A stretch of 64,000 nucleotides of DNA from contig CAVXNX010000031.1 in the NCBI GenBank assembly GCA_963763215.1, positions 298,236 through 362,235 on the forward strand. Direction: 5' to 3'. Made by a program: the position numbers and the translations under genes. Source of the stretch: DASQZK01 sp963763215. GTDB taxonomy: Bacteria > Bacteroidota > Bacteroidia > Bacteroidales > GCA-2748055. Positions 50,613 to 59,263 of the stretch are shown piece by piece. Under the pieces are notes generated by a model. The model was not told the origin of the DNA. It saw nothing but the letters and a program-made list of their open reading frames with translations, and ran no database searches. How positions within the stretch are numbered: position 1 is the first letter of the stretch; every line of letters starts with the position of its first letter.

Positions 50613-51200
50613 GTGAATTCCCGAACCGATATACAAGGCCATCTGCTTGATTTTATTTACCAGTTCTATAACGGGATGAAATCGCATGAGATCATTATCG
50701 CCTATGAGGGGGACATCTCTCACCAGCTGATGATCTCCTTCGCCTCGCTCATCGAGGAAAGGATGTTCATTGAAGATGAACCCTCAAGAGTCAGGCAGCG
50801 CGTTTACCATGTCCTGGTGGAATGCCTGCAGAATATCTCGCACCATGCCTTCAGGGATCACACACAACCCCTGAACACACCGGGACGCAATGTCCTGCTC
50901 GTGACGCGCACCGGCGAAAAATACCATGTGATCACCGGCAACCCGGTGCAGACTGCCCGGACCAATGAACTGAAAGGTCTTCTCGACACCATCAATCTGA
51001 CACCTGAAGACAAGCTGGATGAGATGTACAAAAATCAGCTGATCAACGGAAAATTGTCGGAACGCGGCGGCGCAGGGCTCGGTTTCATCGATATCAGGCG
51101 AAAGACAGGCGGCCCGCTGGAATACCATTTCCTTCCGGCCGGTGAAAATTTTTCGTTTTTTCTTCTCGACACGATTATCTCCCGCAAAATCAACCCATAG
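50613..51200 (+). CDS. SiaB-family protein kinase (DUF6272)
   Basis: 195 residues from GTG 50613. The pattern FYNGMKSHEIIIAYEGDISH, RVYHVLVECLQNISHHAF and LSERGGAGLGFIDIRRKTGG is that of SiaB-type kinases, a GHKL-related fold with an N-box (ECLQNISHH) and a glycine-rich lid. SiaB phosphorylates SiaC in Pseudomonas. The SiaC homologue starts one base after its stop, and the phosphatase lies 51 bases upstream, so writer, target and eraser are all encoded here. Confidence 0.88.
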   Translation: MNSRTDIQGHLLDFIYQFYNGMKSHEIIIAYEGDISHQLMISFASLIEERMFIEDEPSRVRQRVYHVLVECLQNISHHAFRDHTQPLNTPGRNVLLVTRTGEKYHVITGNPVQTARTNELKGLLDTINLTPEDKLDEMYKNQLINGKLSERGGAGLGFIDIRRKTGGPLEYHFLPAGENFSFFLLDTIISRKINP

Positions 51201-51201
51201 T

Positions 51202-51609
51202 ATGGATAAACTGAATATCAATCCCTCGGAAGACAGCCCGAAAATCCTCCTCGACAGCGGCGCCGGGATCTTTGAGATAACCGGGAAATCCCTGCCCGAA
51301 GATGTTTCGGCCTTTTACGAACCGGTGCTCGAATGGTTCGAAGACTATGCTTCCGGTCCGAATGAAAAAACCGTTGTCGACATCTGCCTCACCTACTTTA
51401 ATACGGCCTCTTCGAAGATCCTCCTGGATATCCTCATGATCCTTGAAGAGATGAACCTTTCGGGAAATCACGTCACGGTAAACTGGCATTATCCTGATTA
51501 CGATGAAGATATGAGGGAAGCCGGCCTCGAATACAGTGAAATGGTCGACGTACCGTTCAATCACATTGTTTACAGTTCGGGTATCCCTTCAACATTCACC
51601 AATGAGTGA
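51202..51609 (+). CDS. SiaC-family regulatory phosphoprotein (DUF1987)
   Basis: 135 residues from ATG 51202. The family pattern KILLDSGAGIFEITGKSLPE and VDICLTYFNTASSKILLDIL is present; the Thr in FNTASSK corresponds to the phosphorylated Thr of SiaC. In Pseudomonas unphosphorylated SiaC binds and activates a diguanylate cyclase. No GGDEF gene lies nearby, so the partner here is probably different, possibly the transporter whose gene overlaps this one by eight bases. Intact. Confidence 0.9.
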   Translation: MDKLNINPSEDSPKILLDSGAGIFEITGKSLPEDVSAFYEPVLEWFEDYASGPNEKTVVDICLTYFNTASSKILLDILMILEEMNLSGNHVTVNWHYPDYDEDMREAGLEYSEMVDVPFNHIVYSSGIPSTFTNE

Positions 51610-54600
51610 AGAAATTCTCCGGGCGCTGATGCACCTCTTTGCCATCATCACAAAGCAGGATGGCGGTGATGACGGAAAGGAAGCAGACTATGTCCTGACC
51701 TTTCTCAGGCAGCAGCTCGGAGAAACCGGAACGGATGAATATTTCCGGCTTTTTCAGAACCTGGCGGAAACCGGCGGCAAAGATCCCGGCCGGGAAGGAA
51801 GCGGACTCACCTCGGTACTGGATTCCGTCCGGATCCTGGGCATCTGCAAAAAGATCAACAAAACGCTGAACCAGAGCCAAAAGACCGTCGTCCTCGTTCG
51901 CCTTTTCGAGCTTGTCGCCACCGGCATGAAGCTTACCCCCCAGAGGATGGCCATTATCCGCACCGTGTCGGACGTGTTTAAGATCGATCCTGAAGCCTTC
52001 GCCAGTATCGAAACCTTTGCCATGCATGATCAGCCAGGCACATCCGACCCCAATATCCTGATGATCGGAAACATCGGGGTTTCCGGTCATCCCCAGGACG
52101 CCATGACCGAAGGACCGGACCGTCCCCTTCTCGTGCTGCGGATCCCCGACGTGAACCTGTATTTTCTTAAATATTCCGGCCATGAAGATCTTTTCCTGAA
52201 CGGCCTCGGTGTACATCGCCACCGGATCTACCTTTTTGCCCGGGGAAGCACGGTGAAACTCCCCCGGGGGAAACCCTTGTACTACAGCGACGTGGCGGCA
52301 CATTTCCTGAAAGGCCGCACGGGTCCCGACATCTCCTTCAACGTCAGCCACGTTGGATTCCGTTACCGGTCCGGGTATACCGGATTGAAAGATGTGAGCT
52401 TTTCGGCCCGCAACGGAAACCTGGTCGGAATACTGGGGGCGAGCGGGTCCGGAAAAACGACCCTGCTGAATGTGCTCAGCGGTATAGAGAAACCGTCGAC
52501 GGGCAGCGTTATGGTCAATGGCATGGACCTGCACAACGACGGAGCACTCCTGGCCGGCGCGATCGGTTTCATTCCCCAGGACGATCTCCTGGTGGAGGAA
52601 CTGACGGTTTTCGAAAACCTGTATTACAATGCCAAACTGTGCTTCGGCAACCTGTCGACGGCGGCCCTCACCGAAAAAGTCAACGACACCCTCAACAGCC
52701 TTGGCCTTCTCGACAGGAAAGATCTGAGAGTGGGCCCGGCTTTCAGCACGACCATCAGCGGGGGTCAGCGCAAAAGACTCAACATTGCCCTCGAATTGAT
52801 CCGGGAGCCGGCCATCCTCTTCGTCGACGAACCCACCTCGGGGCTTTCCTCACGGGATTCGGAGAACGTGATGGATCTGCTCAGGGAAATGACGCTGAAA
52901 GGCAAGCTGATCATCACGGTGATCCATCAGCCCTCATCGGAGATATTCAAAATGTTCGACAACGTGGTCATCCTCGATGAAGGAGGAACCATGGTCTATT
53001 TCGGGAATCCGGTCGAGGCGGTCATGTACTTCAAAAAACGCGATGCACAGATCAATCCGGACCAGGGAGAATGCCCGGTTTGCGGGAATGTCAATCCCGA
53101 ACTGATCTTCAATATCCTTGAAGCCCGGGTGGTCGATGAATACGGGAACTATACCGGAGTGAGAAAGGTGAGCGCCACGGGGTGGGAAGAACATTTTAAA
53201 ACCACGGAAAAAGTCAGTCCCATTCCCGAAGCCAGCGGCAAACCTCCTGTCAATCTTCATATCCCCCGATGGCTCAAACAAATGGGCATCTACGCCTCCC
53301 GCGATTTCCGTTCGAAGGCGGGGAACAGGCAATATGTACTCCTGACCCTGATCGAAGCGCCATTACTGGCATTCATTCTTTCCTACATTATTCGGTATGT
53401 ATCTAATCCTTCTTCAGGAACTTATGTTTTCCGGGAAAATGAAAATATTCCCATCTATATTTTCATGGCGCTGATCGTTGCCGTCTTTCTCGGACTCACT
53501 GTCAGCGCCGAAGAGATCTTCAGGGACCGGAAAATCCTGAAGCGTGAAAAATTCCTGCACCTCAGCCGTTCGGGTTACCTTTTAGCCAAAACGGGGATCC
53601 TTTTCGCCATCTCGGCATTCCAGGCATTTGCCTTTGTCATGGTCGCCAATTCCATCCTGGAGATCCGGCATATGAATTTCTTTTACTGGTTTGCCCTCTT
53701 CTCCACGGCGGCGTTTTCAAACATGATCGGATTGAACATCTCCTCATCCTTCAATTCAGCCATTACGATCTATATCGTGATTCCCCTGGTGATCATTCCC
53801 ATGATGGTGCTCAGCGGTGCCATGTTCAGCTTCGAGAAACTCAACCGGCACGTCAGCCGGATCGACAAGGTCCCGGTGCCGGCCGAATTCATGCCGACCA
53901 AATGGTCGTACGAGGCCCTCATGGTGAACCAGTTTAAGCATAACGACTTCCAGGTCAATTTTTACGACCTCGATAAACAGATCATCAATTCAGACTTTAA
54001 ACAATCGTATTACATTCCCGAACTTCAGGACCGGCTTCAAAATCTTACGGATTACTACACGGCACATGGAAACATCGACGGACATGAAGCCGGTCTCCTT
54101 CTTCTCAGCAACGAGCTGAAGCAGGAATGCCGTACGGTGCCGGCGAGCCCTCAGCTGCCGGCGCATCTCGACGATCCGCAGGATTTCAGCACCGAAAAGG
54201 CCCATCAGATGGCCGCCATATTGTCCGACCTGAACATGTATTACCTGGGCGTCTTCTCAAGGGCAAACCGGGCGAAAAACAACAAGATCACCCACCTTCT
54301 CAAAAACATGCCCGAAACCTATTACCGGTATCTCGATGCATACACCAACGAAAGTGTGTCCGATCAAGTGAGGAAGATCTACGAACGAAAAAAACTCGTG
54401 GAATACAACCACCACCTCGTGAGGATGACCGATCCGGTATACATGGATCCCGATCCGGGACGGCCCCTGAGCTTCAGGACGCATTTTTTCGCTCCGCAAA
54501 AGTATTTCATGGGCCGTTATTTCGATACCTTCTGGTTCAACATGGCGGTCATCTGGAGCCTGACACTGCTGTTATACGGTTTTCTTTATTTTGAAGTGGG

Positions 54601-54631
54601 AAAGAAACTCATGGAGATGAAACGAAAATGA
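51602..54631 (+). CDS. ABCG-type transporter (ATPase and permease in one chain) with N-terminal TerB-like domain
   Basis: About 1009 residues from ATG 51602, which overlaps the SiaC stop. Residues 1-135 are a helical TerB-like domain (EILRALMHLFAIITKQDGG). The ATPase domain has Walker A GILGASGSGKTTLLNVLSG (about 278), signature TISGGQRKRLNIALEL (about 383) and Walker B ILFVDEPTSGLSSRDS (about 405). A CxxC pair (ECPVCGNVNPEL) sits in the linker. The permease has about six spans between 575 and 770, with VSAEEIFRDRKILKREKF, and a long extracytoplasmic loop is followed by a last span. Half-size ABCG proteins work as dimers and usually export lipophilic molecules. The TerB domain and SiaC overlap suggest phospho-control. 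Confidence 0.88.
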   Translation: MSEEILRALMHLFAIITKQDGGDDGKEADYVLTFLRQQLGETGTDEYFRLFQNLAETGGKDPGREGSGLTSVLDSVRILGICKKINKTLNQSQKTVVLVRLFELVATGMKLTPQRMAIIRTVSDVFKIDPEAFASIETFAMHDQPGTSDPNILMIGNIGVSGHPQDAMTEGPDRPLLVLRIPDVNLYFLKYSGHEDLFLNGLGVHRHRIYLFARGSTVKLPRGKPLYYSDVAAHFLKGRTGPDISFNVSHVGFRYRSGYTGLKDVSFSARNGNLVGILGASGSGKTTLLNVLSGIEKPSTGSVMVNGMDLHNDGALLAGAIGFIPQDDLLVEELTVFENLYYNAKLCFGNLSTAALTEKVNDTLNSLGLLDRKDLRVGPAFSTTISGGQRKRLNIALELIREPAILFVDEPTSGLSSRDSENVMDLLREMTLKGKLIITVIHQPSSEIFKMFDNVVILDEGGTMVYFGNPVEAVMYFKKRDAQINPDQGECPVCGNVNPELIFNILEARVVDEYGNYTGVRKVSATGWEEHFKTTEKVSPIPEASGKPPVNLHIPRWLKQMGIYASRDFRSKAGNRQYVLLTLIEAPLLAFILSYIIRYVSNPSSGTYVFRENENIPIYIFMALIVAVFLGLTVSAEEIFRDRKILKREKFLHLSRSGYLLAKTGILFAISAFQAFAFVMVANSILEIRHMNFFYWFALFSTAAFSNMIGLNISSSFNSAITIYIVIPLVIIPMMVLSGAMFSFEKLNRHVSRIDKVPVPAEFMPTKWSYEALMVNQFKHNDFQVNFYDLDKQIINSDFKQSYYIPELQDRLQNLTDYYTAHGNIDGHEAGLLLLSNELKQECRTVPASPQLPAHLDDPQDFSTEKAHQMAAILSDLNMYYLGVFSRANRAKNNKITHLLKNMPETYYRYLDAYTNESVSDQVRKIYERKKLVEYNHHLVRMTDPVYMDPDPGRPLSFRTHFFAPQKYFMGRYFDTFWFNMAVIWSLTLLLYGFLYFEVGKKLMEMKRK

Positions 54632-54691
54632 TTTTTTTGAAAATGGAAGCTTCGCCAGCCTCCGGTCTCCAATCGATGAACGCGAAATAAA

Positions 54692-54721
54692 TTTGATATT
54701 ACCGACTTTTTATTAAATTTG
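54692..54721 (+). promoter_or_regulatory. candidate Bacteroidota promoter before the lipoprotein gene
   Basis: TTTG (54692-54695) and TAAATTTG (54714-54721, fitting TAnnTTTG) are 18 bases apart, near the phylum's -33/-7 consensus. Transcription would start only a few bases before the ATG at 54730, giving an almost leaderless message. It could supply extra transcription inside the operon. Confidence 0.35.
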
Positions 54722-54729
54722 ATAAGCCC

Positions 54730-55620
54730 ATGTATAAAACCCTTCCATATCTCATCACGCTGGCCCTGCTGCTCACCTCGTGCGGGAACAGGCCGAATGA
54801 GCTCAATGTTCCCGGCTACGAGCTCGACCAGGGTGATATCGAGATCTCCGACCAGGCGATGAACGATATCATCGAGAACATCTCCTCCCCTATCGAAATG
54901 GCCGCCCTGATCAAGGATCTCGGTGTCCCTTTTTCGAGCAGGTACCTTGTAAACCTTTCCGGCATCGACCATTACGGCACAAGTTTTAAGATGGCTTATA
55001 ACCTTGGTATATTGGGCGCTGATCTGGGTTATTTAAATGTTTATAATAAGACCGGAACCGCCGTGAATTACCTGTCGGCCATCAACCGGTTATCGGATGG
55101 CCTCAGGGTGAGCCAGTTCTTTGACTTCGGCACCATCAAGAGGCTGGCCACAAGCAATACCAACATCGACTCGCTGATGTACCTGTCGGTCCACAGCTTC
55201 AACCAGATGGACGATCACCTGAGGGAAACCGACCGCAGTAACCTGAGCGTACTGATGGTGGCCGGGATCTGGATAGAAGGCATGTACCTGGCCACCCAGG
55301 TTGCCGGTGAAAAGCCCAACGGGAAGCTTGCCGAATACATCGGGGAACAGAAACTCATCCTGAACGACCTTCTGCTGATCCTGAAGAATTACGAACGCGA
55401 CGAGCAGTTTAAAAAACTCATTACGGACTTCGAATCCATCAAGAAGGATTTTGAGCAGGTAAAGATCACCTATGAAATGGGAGAGCCGAGGGCTGTGGAA
55501 AAAGACGGGATGCTGACCATTGTCCAGCAGGAAAAGAGTGTCATCGCCATCACCCCCGAAACACTGAAGAAAATTGGGTCGGTCACCGAAAAGGTTCGAA
55601 ACAGACACTTAATGATGTAG
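54730..55620 (+). CDS. lipoprotein of unknown function, linked to the TerB-ABCG transporter
   Basis: 296 residues with lipobox Cys in LITLALLLTSCGNRPNE. The mature protein is almost entirely helical (PIEMAALIKDLGVPFSSRYL, NYLSAINRLSDGLRVSQFFD). I know no function. It lies 98 bases after the transporter gene and five bases before the next gene, so it is part of the same set. The protein is probably periplasmic, anchored to a membrane, perhaps as a partner of the transporter's large external loop. Intact. Confidence 0.75.
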   Translation: MYKTLPYLITLALLLTSCGNRPNELNVPGYELDQGDIEISDQAMNDIIENISSPIEMAALIKDLGVPFSSRYLVNLSGIDHYGTSFKMAYNLGILGADLGYLNVYNKTGTAVNYLSAINRLSDGLRVSQFFDFGTIKRLATSNTNIDSLMYLSVHSFNQMDDHLRETDRSNLSVLMVAGIWIEGMYLATQVAGEKPNGKLAEYIGEQKLILNDLLLILKNYERDEQFKKLITDFESIKKDFEQVKITYEMGEPRAVEKDGMLTIVQQEKSVIAITPETLKKIGSVTEKVRNRHLMM

Positions 55621-55625
55621 CGCTC

Positions 55626-56090
55626 ATGAAATATTCATCCCCTCTCATCATCCTGATCGTCGCCTTCATTTCGTGCTGCAGTCCGCGTGTATTCTCCCAG
55701 GACTTCCAGACGAAGGTTCACAAATGTGCGTTGAATGCCGGTCCCGATGCCACTTACCTGAAAGACTTCGTGGTCAGGCTCGATGCAGCCAGGCCGAGTC
55801 AGCCCCCGCCTGTTTTCCGCCAGTCCCTGGCTCTGAGGAAAAACGTCACCTACCGATTTTCGCTCTGCAACCAGGATGAATCAGACGGTGAGGCGGTATT
55901 GCGGGTTTACGACAACACCACCCTTATCCTGAGCACATGGTATCCCGAATCCGGAAAGGAATATCACTCCATCAATTTCGAATGCCGCAAATCAGGCATT
56001 TATACCGTGATGATCAGTTTCAAGGAAGGCAAAGCGGGTGAAGCCATCGGGATCCTGTCGTATGTGGAAGGGAACAACGGGAAAAACTGA
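55626..56090 (+). CDS. secreted beta-domain protein of unknown function
   Basis: 154 residues with a signal peptide (SSPLIILIVAFISCCSPRVF, cleavage after FSQ). The mature part reads RQSLALRKNVTYRFSLCNQD, VLRVYDNTTLILSTWYPESG and GIYTVMISFKEGKAG, the beta-strand pattern of pre-peptidase-C-like or similar ligand-binding domains. It follows the lipoprotein gene after five bases and ends the operon. Function unknown. Intact. Confidence 0.72.
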   Translation: MKYSSPLIILIVAFISCCSPRVFSQDFQTKVHKCALNAGPDATYLKDFVVRLDAARPSQPPPVFRQSLALRKNVTYRFSLCNQDESDGEAVLRVYDNTTLILSTWYPESGKEYHSINFECRKSGIYTVMISFKEGKAGEAIGILSYVEGNNGKN

Positions 56091-56347
56091 AATCCCGGGT
56101 ACTCAAGGCCGGGGCTTAGGAATTACCATCGTCCTTTTACAAGGGCTTCACCCTGTGCTAGTAATTCGCCCCGTTGGGGCTATGATTGGACCATCAGGGT
56201 GCCAATAGTTTTAGAAGAGAGCAGGGGCTTAAAAAGTTACAGAATTGTTCGACACTTTCAGAGAGACAAGCTAAGAACATAACGGTTCGCTTTTCGATAA
56301 TAAATGTTGTCATTAGCAAAATTGTTCCTGAAAGAAGGAGATAGCAT

Positions 56348-56658
56348 GAGCCCCAAAGGGGCGAAATCACTAGCACAGGGTGTAGCCCTGTGTAAGTGCG
56401 AATGAGAATCAAAGCCCCTGCCTCTCCGCTAAAGCTATGCGGCACGCGGAACGGGGCGCAATCTAAGACACCGGATTTTATGATCAACCCCAAATCCATA
56501 AGAGACCAGGATTGTTCATAACGTAAATTGATCGTTGAAAATTGATTTCGCCCCGTTCCGCGTGCCGCGTAGCTTTAGCGGAGGGGCAGGGCTTTGATTC
56601 TCATTCGCGCTTACACAGGGCTTCACCCTGTGCTAGTGATTTCGCCCCTTTGGGGCTT
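56348..56658 (+). repeat. long inverted repeat (~111-bp arms, ~90-bp spacer)
   Basis: The left arm 56348-56458 and right arm 56549-56658 are close to exact reverse complements. They share GAGCCCCAAAGGGGCGAAAT and GCTAAAGCTA.GCGGCACGCG. A partial third copy lies at 56138-56184 (TTCACCCTGTGCTAGT.ATTCGCCCC). No coding sense. It sits between the convergent ends of the signalling operon and the DUF6427-like gene and could end transcription from both sides. Confidence 0.85.
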
Positions 56659-56786
56659 GAAAATGCATTACCGAATTTCTCGAAACCAGGATTTCGAACC
56701 AGGTTTGCTTTCAGCCAGGATTTGCAGTACCGTTAATATTCACATTAAGGTTTCGAACACTCAAATGGGCGCTTCCCGGCCCGAAC

Positions 56787-57786
56787 CTATACCCAGCCGA
56801 ACACGCCGTTTAAGGCGTTGGCCAGAAAAATCACGATCACCATTCCGAAAAGGATGCGGTTTCCCAGCGTTTTCCTGCTGTTGATAAAATAGTTGGAGAG
56901 GATATAGGAAACGGGAAGAGCGAAGACATAGATGATGCCCGGATCGAACCGCGTGAGCACAAAAAACACGAGTGAAGAAACAAAGAGCCAGAAGAAGATC
57001 ATATAATAGTTCCGGATATAGATTTTCTTGAACTGGTAGACCCGCAGCATATAGAGGCTGGCGATAAGGATGAGCAGGAACACCAGGGCGGTGACCAGGA
57101 GATCATCAGGATTCAACTGGAAGCTGCCATAATGAATCAGCAGGTTTTCCTTCAGGGTGACCAGGATGGCTGAAGGATTCGCCGCCGAAAATGTAGCTTC
57201 CGCCGATGATCAGGATGTAGGGCACAGCGGCGCCCAGAACGGGGTAAAGCCATTCCCGCCACAGGAAGGGACGCGTGATGATGGCCACCACCCAGATGAA
57301 CGGCAGGAAGTAGATCAGCCGGGCATAAAACAAGCTGGCGATCCCCAGGACAAGACCGGCTTCAAAGAAACGGTACGTATTCGGCTCTTTTTTATAGGTG
57401 CTGAACAGCAGATCGAGCATAATGACGAAGAAGAAACTTCCGAAGATGGCCTCTGAGAAGTTCAGCAGCGGCATGTAAAACCCGGTGATGAGCAGAAAAA
57501 AGAATGCAGGGAGAAACGTCCGGTTCTGGATCAGGATGAACCTGGCATTCATCCGGATGATGAGCACAGCCTGGAAAAGAAGGAACAGGAAGGCGAAGAT
57601 CTTGGAAAGAAACACCTGTCCTTCGAAGCCGCGAGCCAGGAAACCATACAAGGGCATCGGTCTTACCGGATAATAGAAGGCACTGGTCTTTAGTGAAATA
57701 AATGAAGGAACCCAAAGCAAGGCTCCAAGCAGAATGATCATGAAGGCATTGAAAACCTTATCACCCGAAAACAGCCGTTGTAACAT
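56787..57786 (-). CDS. DUF6427-like multi-span membrane protein, frameshifted
   Basis: The first part (MLQRLFSGDKVFNAFMIILL, FLFLLFQAVLIIRMNARFIL, PAFFFLLITGFYMPLLNFSE) has six or more membrane spans. The frame shifts near 57170 and continues as SAILVTLKENLLIHYGSFQL followed by DDLLVTALVFLLILIASLYM, ending LANALNGVFGWV. About 332 codons, matching the DUF6427 family of Bacteroidota inner-membrane proteins; no function is known. It is followed upstream on the same strand by purD (45-base gap), a common pairing in the phylum. Confidence 0.72.
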
Positions 57787-57831
57787 ACGATTTATGGTTA
57801 AGTCCTCCAGTTTATATTTCCTTCTCCCGGC

Positions 57832-59100
57832 TCAGAGATCGAAACCGATATCTTTCCGGTAATACTTCCCTTCAAAGTCGATCGCAGCCGCGTTTTTATA
57901 CGACTGTTGCAGGGCTTCCTGCAGGGTGGAGCCGTAGGATGTGACCGCCACGACGCGCCCTCCCCCCGTCACCACCGATCCGTCTTTTTCCGATGTTCCG
58001 GCATGGAAGACGATGCTGCCGCTGACCCCGGAGAGTCCGGCGATGGCTTTGCCTTTCTCATAATCTCCCGGGTAGCCTCCCGAGACCAGCATGACGGTGC
58101 AGGCGGTCCTCGGATCGGTTTCGAGGGTCATCCCTGACAGTTCCCCTCGTCCCGCTGATATCAGCAGTTCCAGGAAATCCGACCGGATCCGGGGCATGAC
58201 GACCTCGGTTTCCGGGTCGCCCATTCTGACGTTATATTCGATCACGAACGGATCTCCGCCAACGTTAATCAGACCGAGAAAGATGAAGCCCTGGTAGACG
58301 ATATGCTCGTTCTGCAGCCCTTCGATGGTGGGCTTGATGATGCGTTCGCTGACCTTTTCCATGAAGGCGGGACCGGCAAATGGCACCGGCGATACGGCGC
58401 CCATCCCGCCGGTATTGAGACCGGTATCGCCTTCCCCGATCCGTTTGTAATCCTTGGCTTCGGGAAGGACAACAAAGGATTTTCCGTCGGTCAGGACAAA
58501 GACCGAGAGCTCGATGCCGCTGAGATACTCTTCGATGACGACCGTCTCGCTGGCCCTGCCGAATTTGCCGCCGAGCATTTCCCGAAGTTCATCGACGGCC
58601 TCCTGGAAATCATCCAGGATCAACACCCCTTTACCTGCAGCCAGTCCGTCGGCTTTCAGGACGTAGGGAGGGCTGAGGGTCTTGAGGAAGTCTTCCGCCT
58701 CGCTCACCTGGCCGCTGCCGAAGCTCTGGTAACGCGCCGTGGGGATGCCGTGGCGTGTCATGAAAGCCTTGGCAAAATCCTTGCTTCCCTCGAGCAGCGC
58801 TCCCTTGCGGGTGGGGCCGATCACCGGCACTTTCACGAGATCGGGATCGGCGAGGAAAAAATCATGGATGCCCCCGACCAGCGGGACTTCAGGTCCGACA
58901 ACAACCAGCCCGATCCCGTGTTCGAGGACGGCGGCCCGGATGCCCTTAAAATCGGACGCCGATACCGGCAGGTTCGTGGCGATGTCTTTGGTTCCCGCAT
59001 TTCCTGGAGCGACATAAAGCTTTTGAAGCCGCGGGCTTTGGGCAATTTTCCAGGCGAGGGCGTGTTCCCTTCCCCCCGACCCGATGATGAGGACATTCAT
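57832..59100 (-). CDS. purD: phosphoribosylamine--glycine ligase
   Basis: PurD joins glycine to phosphoribosylamine using ATP, the second step of purine synthesis. 422 residues, the normal length. Seen are the N-domain MNVLIIGSGGREHALAWKIA, the ATP-grasp region PPYVLKADGLAAGKGVLIL, TGGMGAVSPVPFAGPAFMEK and YNVRMGDPETEVVMPRIRSD. The gene is intact and cytosolic. No other pur gene is in the window. Confidence 0.97.
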   Translation of the reverse strand: MNVLIIGSGGREHALAWKIAQSPRLQKLYVAPGNAGTKDIATNLPVSASDFKGIRAAVLEHGIGLVVVGPEVPLVGGIHDFFLADPDLVKVPVIGPTRKGALLEGSKDFAKAFMTRHGIPTARYQSFGSGQVSEAEDFLKTLSPPYVLKADGLAAGKGVLILDDFQEAVDELREMLGGKFGRASETVVIEEYLSGIELSVFVLTDGKSFVVLPEAKDYKRIGEGDTGLNTGGMGAVSPVPFAGPAFMEKVSERIIKPTIEGLQNEHIVYQGFIFLGLINVGGDPFVIEYNVRMGDPETEVVMPRIRSDFLELLISAGRGELSGMTLETDPRTACTVMLVSGGYPGDYEKGKAIAGLSGVSGSIVFHAGTSEKDGSVVTGGGRVVAVTSYGSTLQEALQQSYKNAAAIDFEGKYYRKDIGFDL

Positions 59101-59195
59101 GAGGCAGCGTGTTTTGGGAACGAAGGTAAGAAATGAAGAGCGAAGGAAAAAGGGGAAGAGGGAAGGAAAAAGGAAAAAGGAAAGGAAGGTGGGGG

Positions 59196-59263
59196 GCAGT
59201 GGTCGGTAATCGGTAATCGGTAATCGGTGATCAGTAATCAGTTATCAGTAATCAGTTATCAGT
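59196..59263 (+). repeat. short tandem repeat (GGTAATC / CAGTTAT units)
   Basis: Four copies of a GGTAATC-type heptamer followed by alternating CAGTAAT/CAGTTAT units. This is the reverse complement of the right part of the array at 61568-61741. The start of the transposase remnant touches its right side. A purine-rich low-complexity run (59130-59195) lies to its left. Confidence 0.8.

Noticed and set aside
51596..52534. Minus-strand frame of 312 codons
   Set aside because: Antisense to the TerB and ATPase domains of the transporter; no protein-like motifs.
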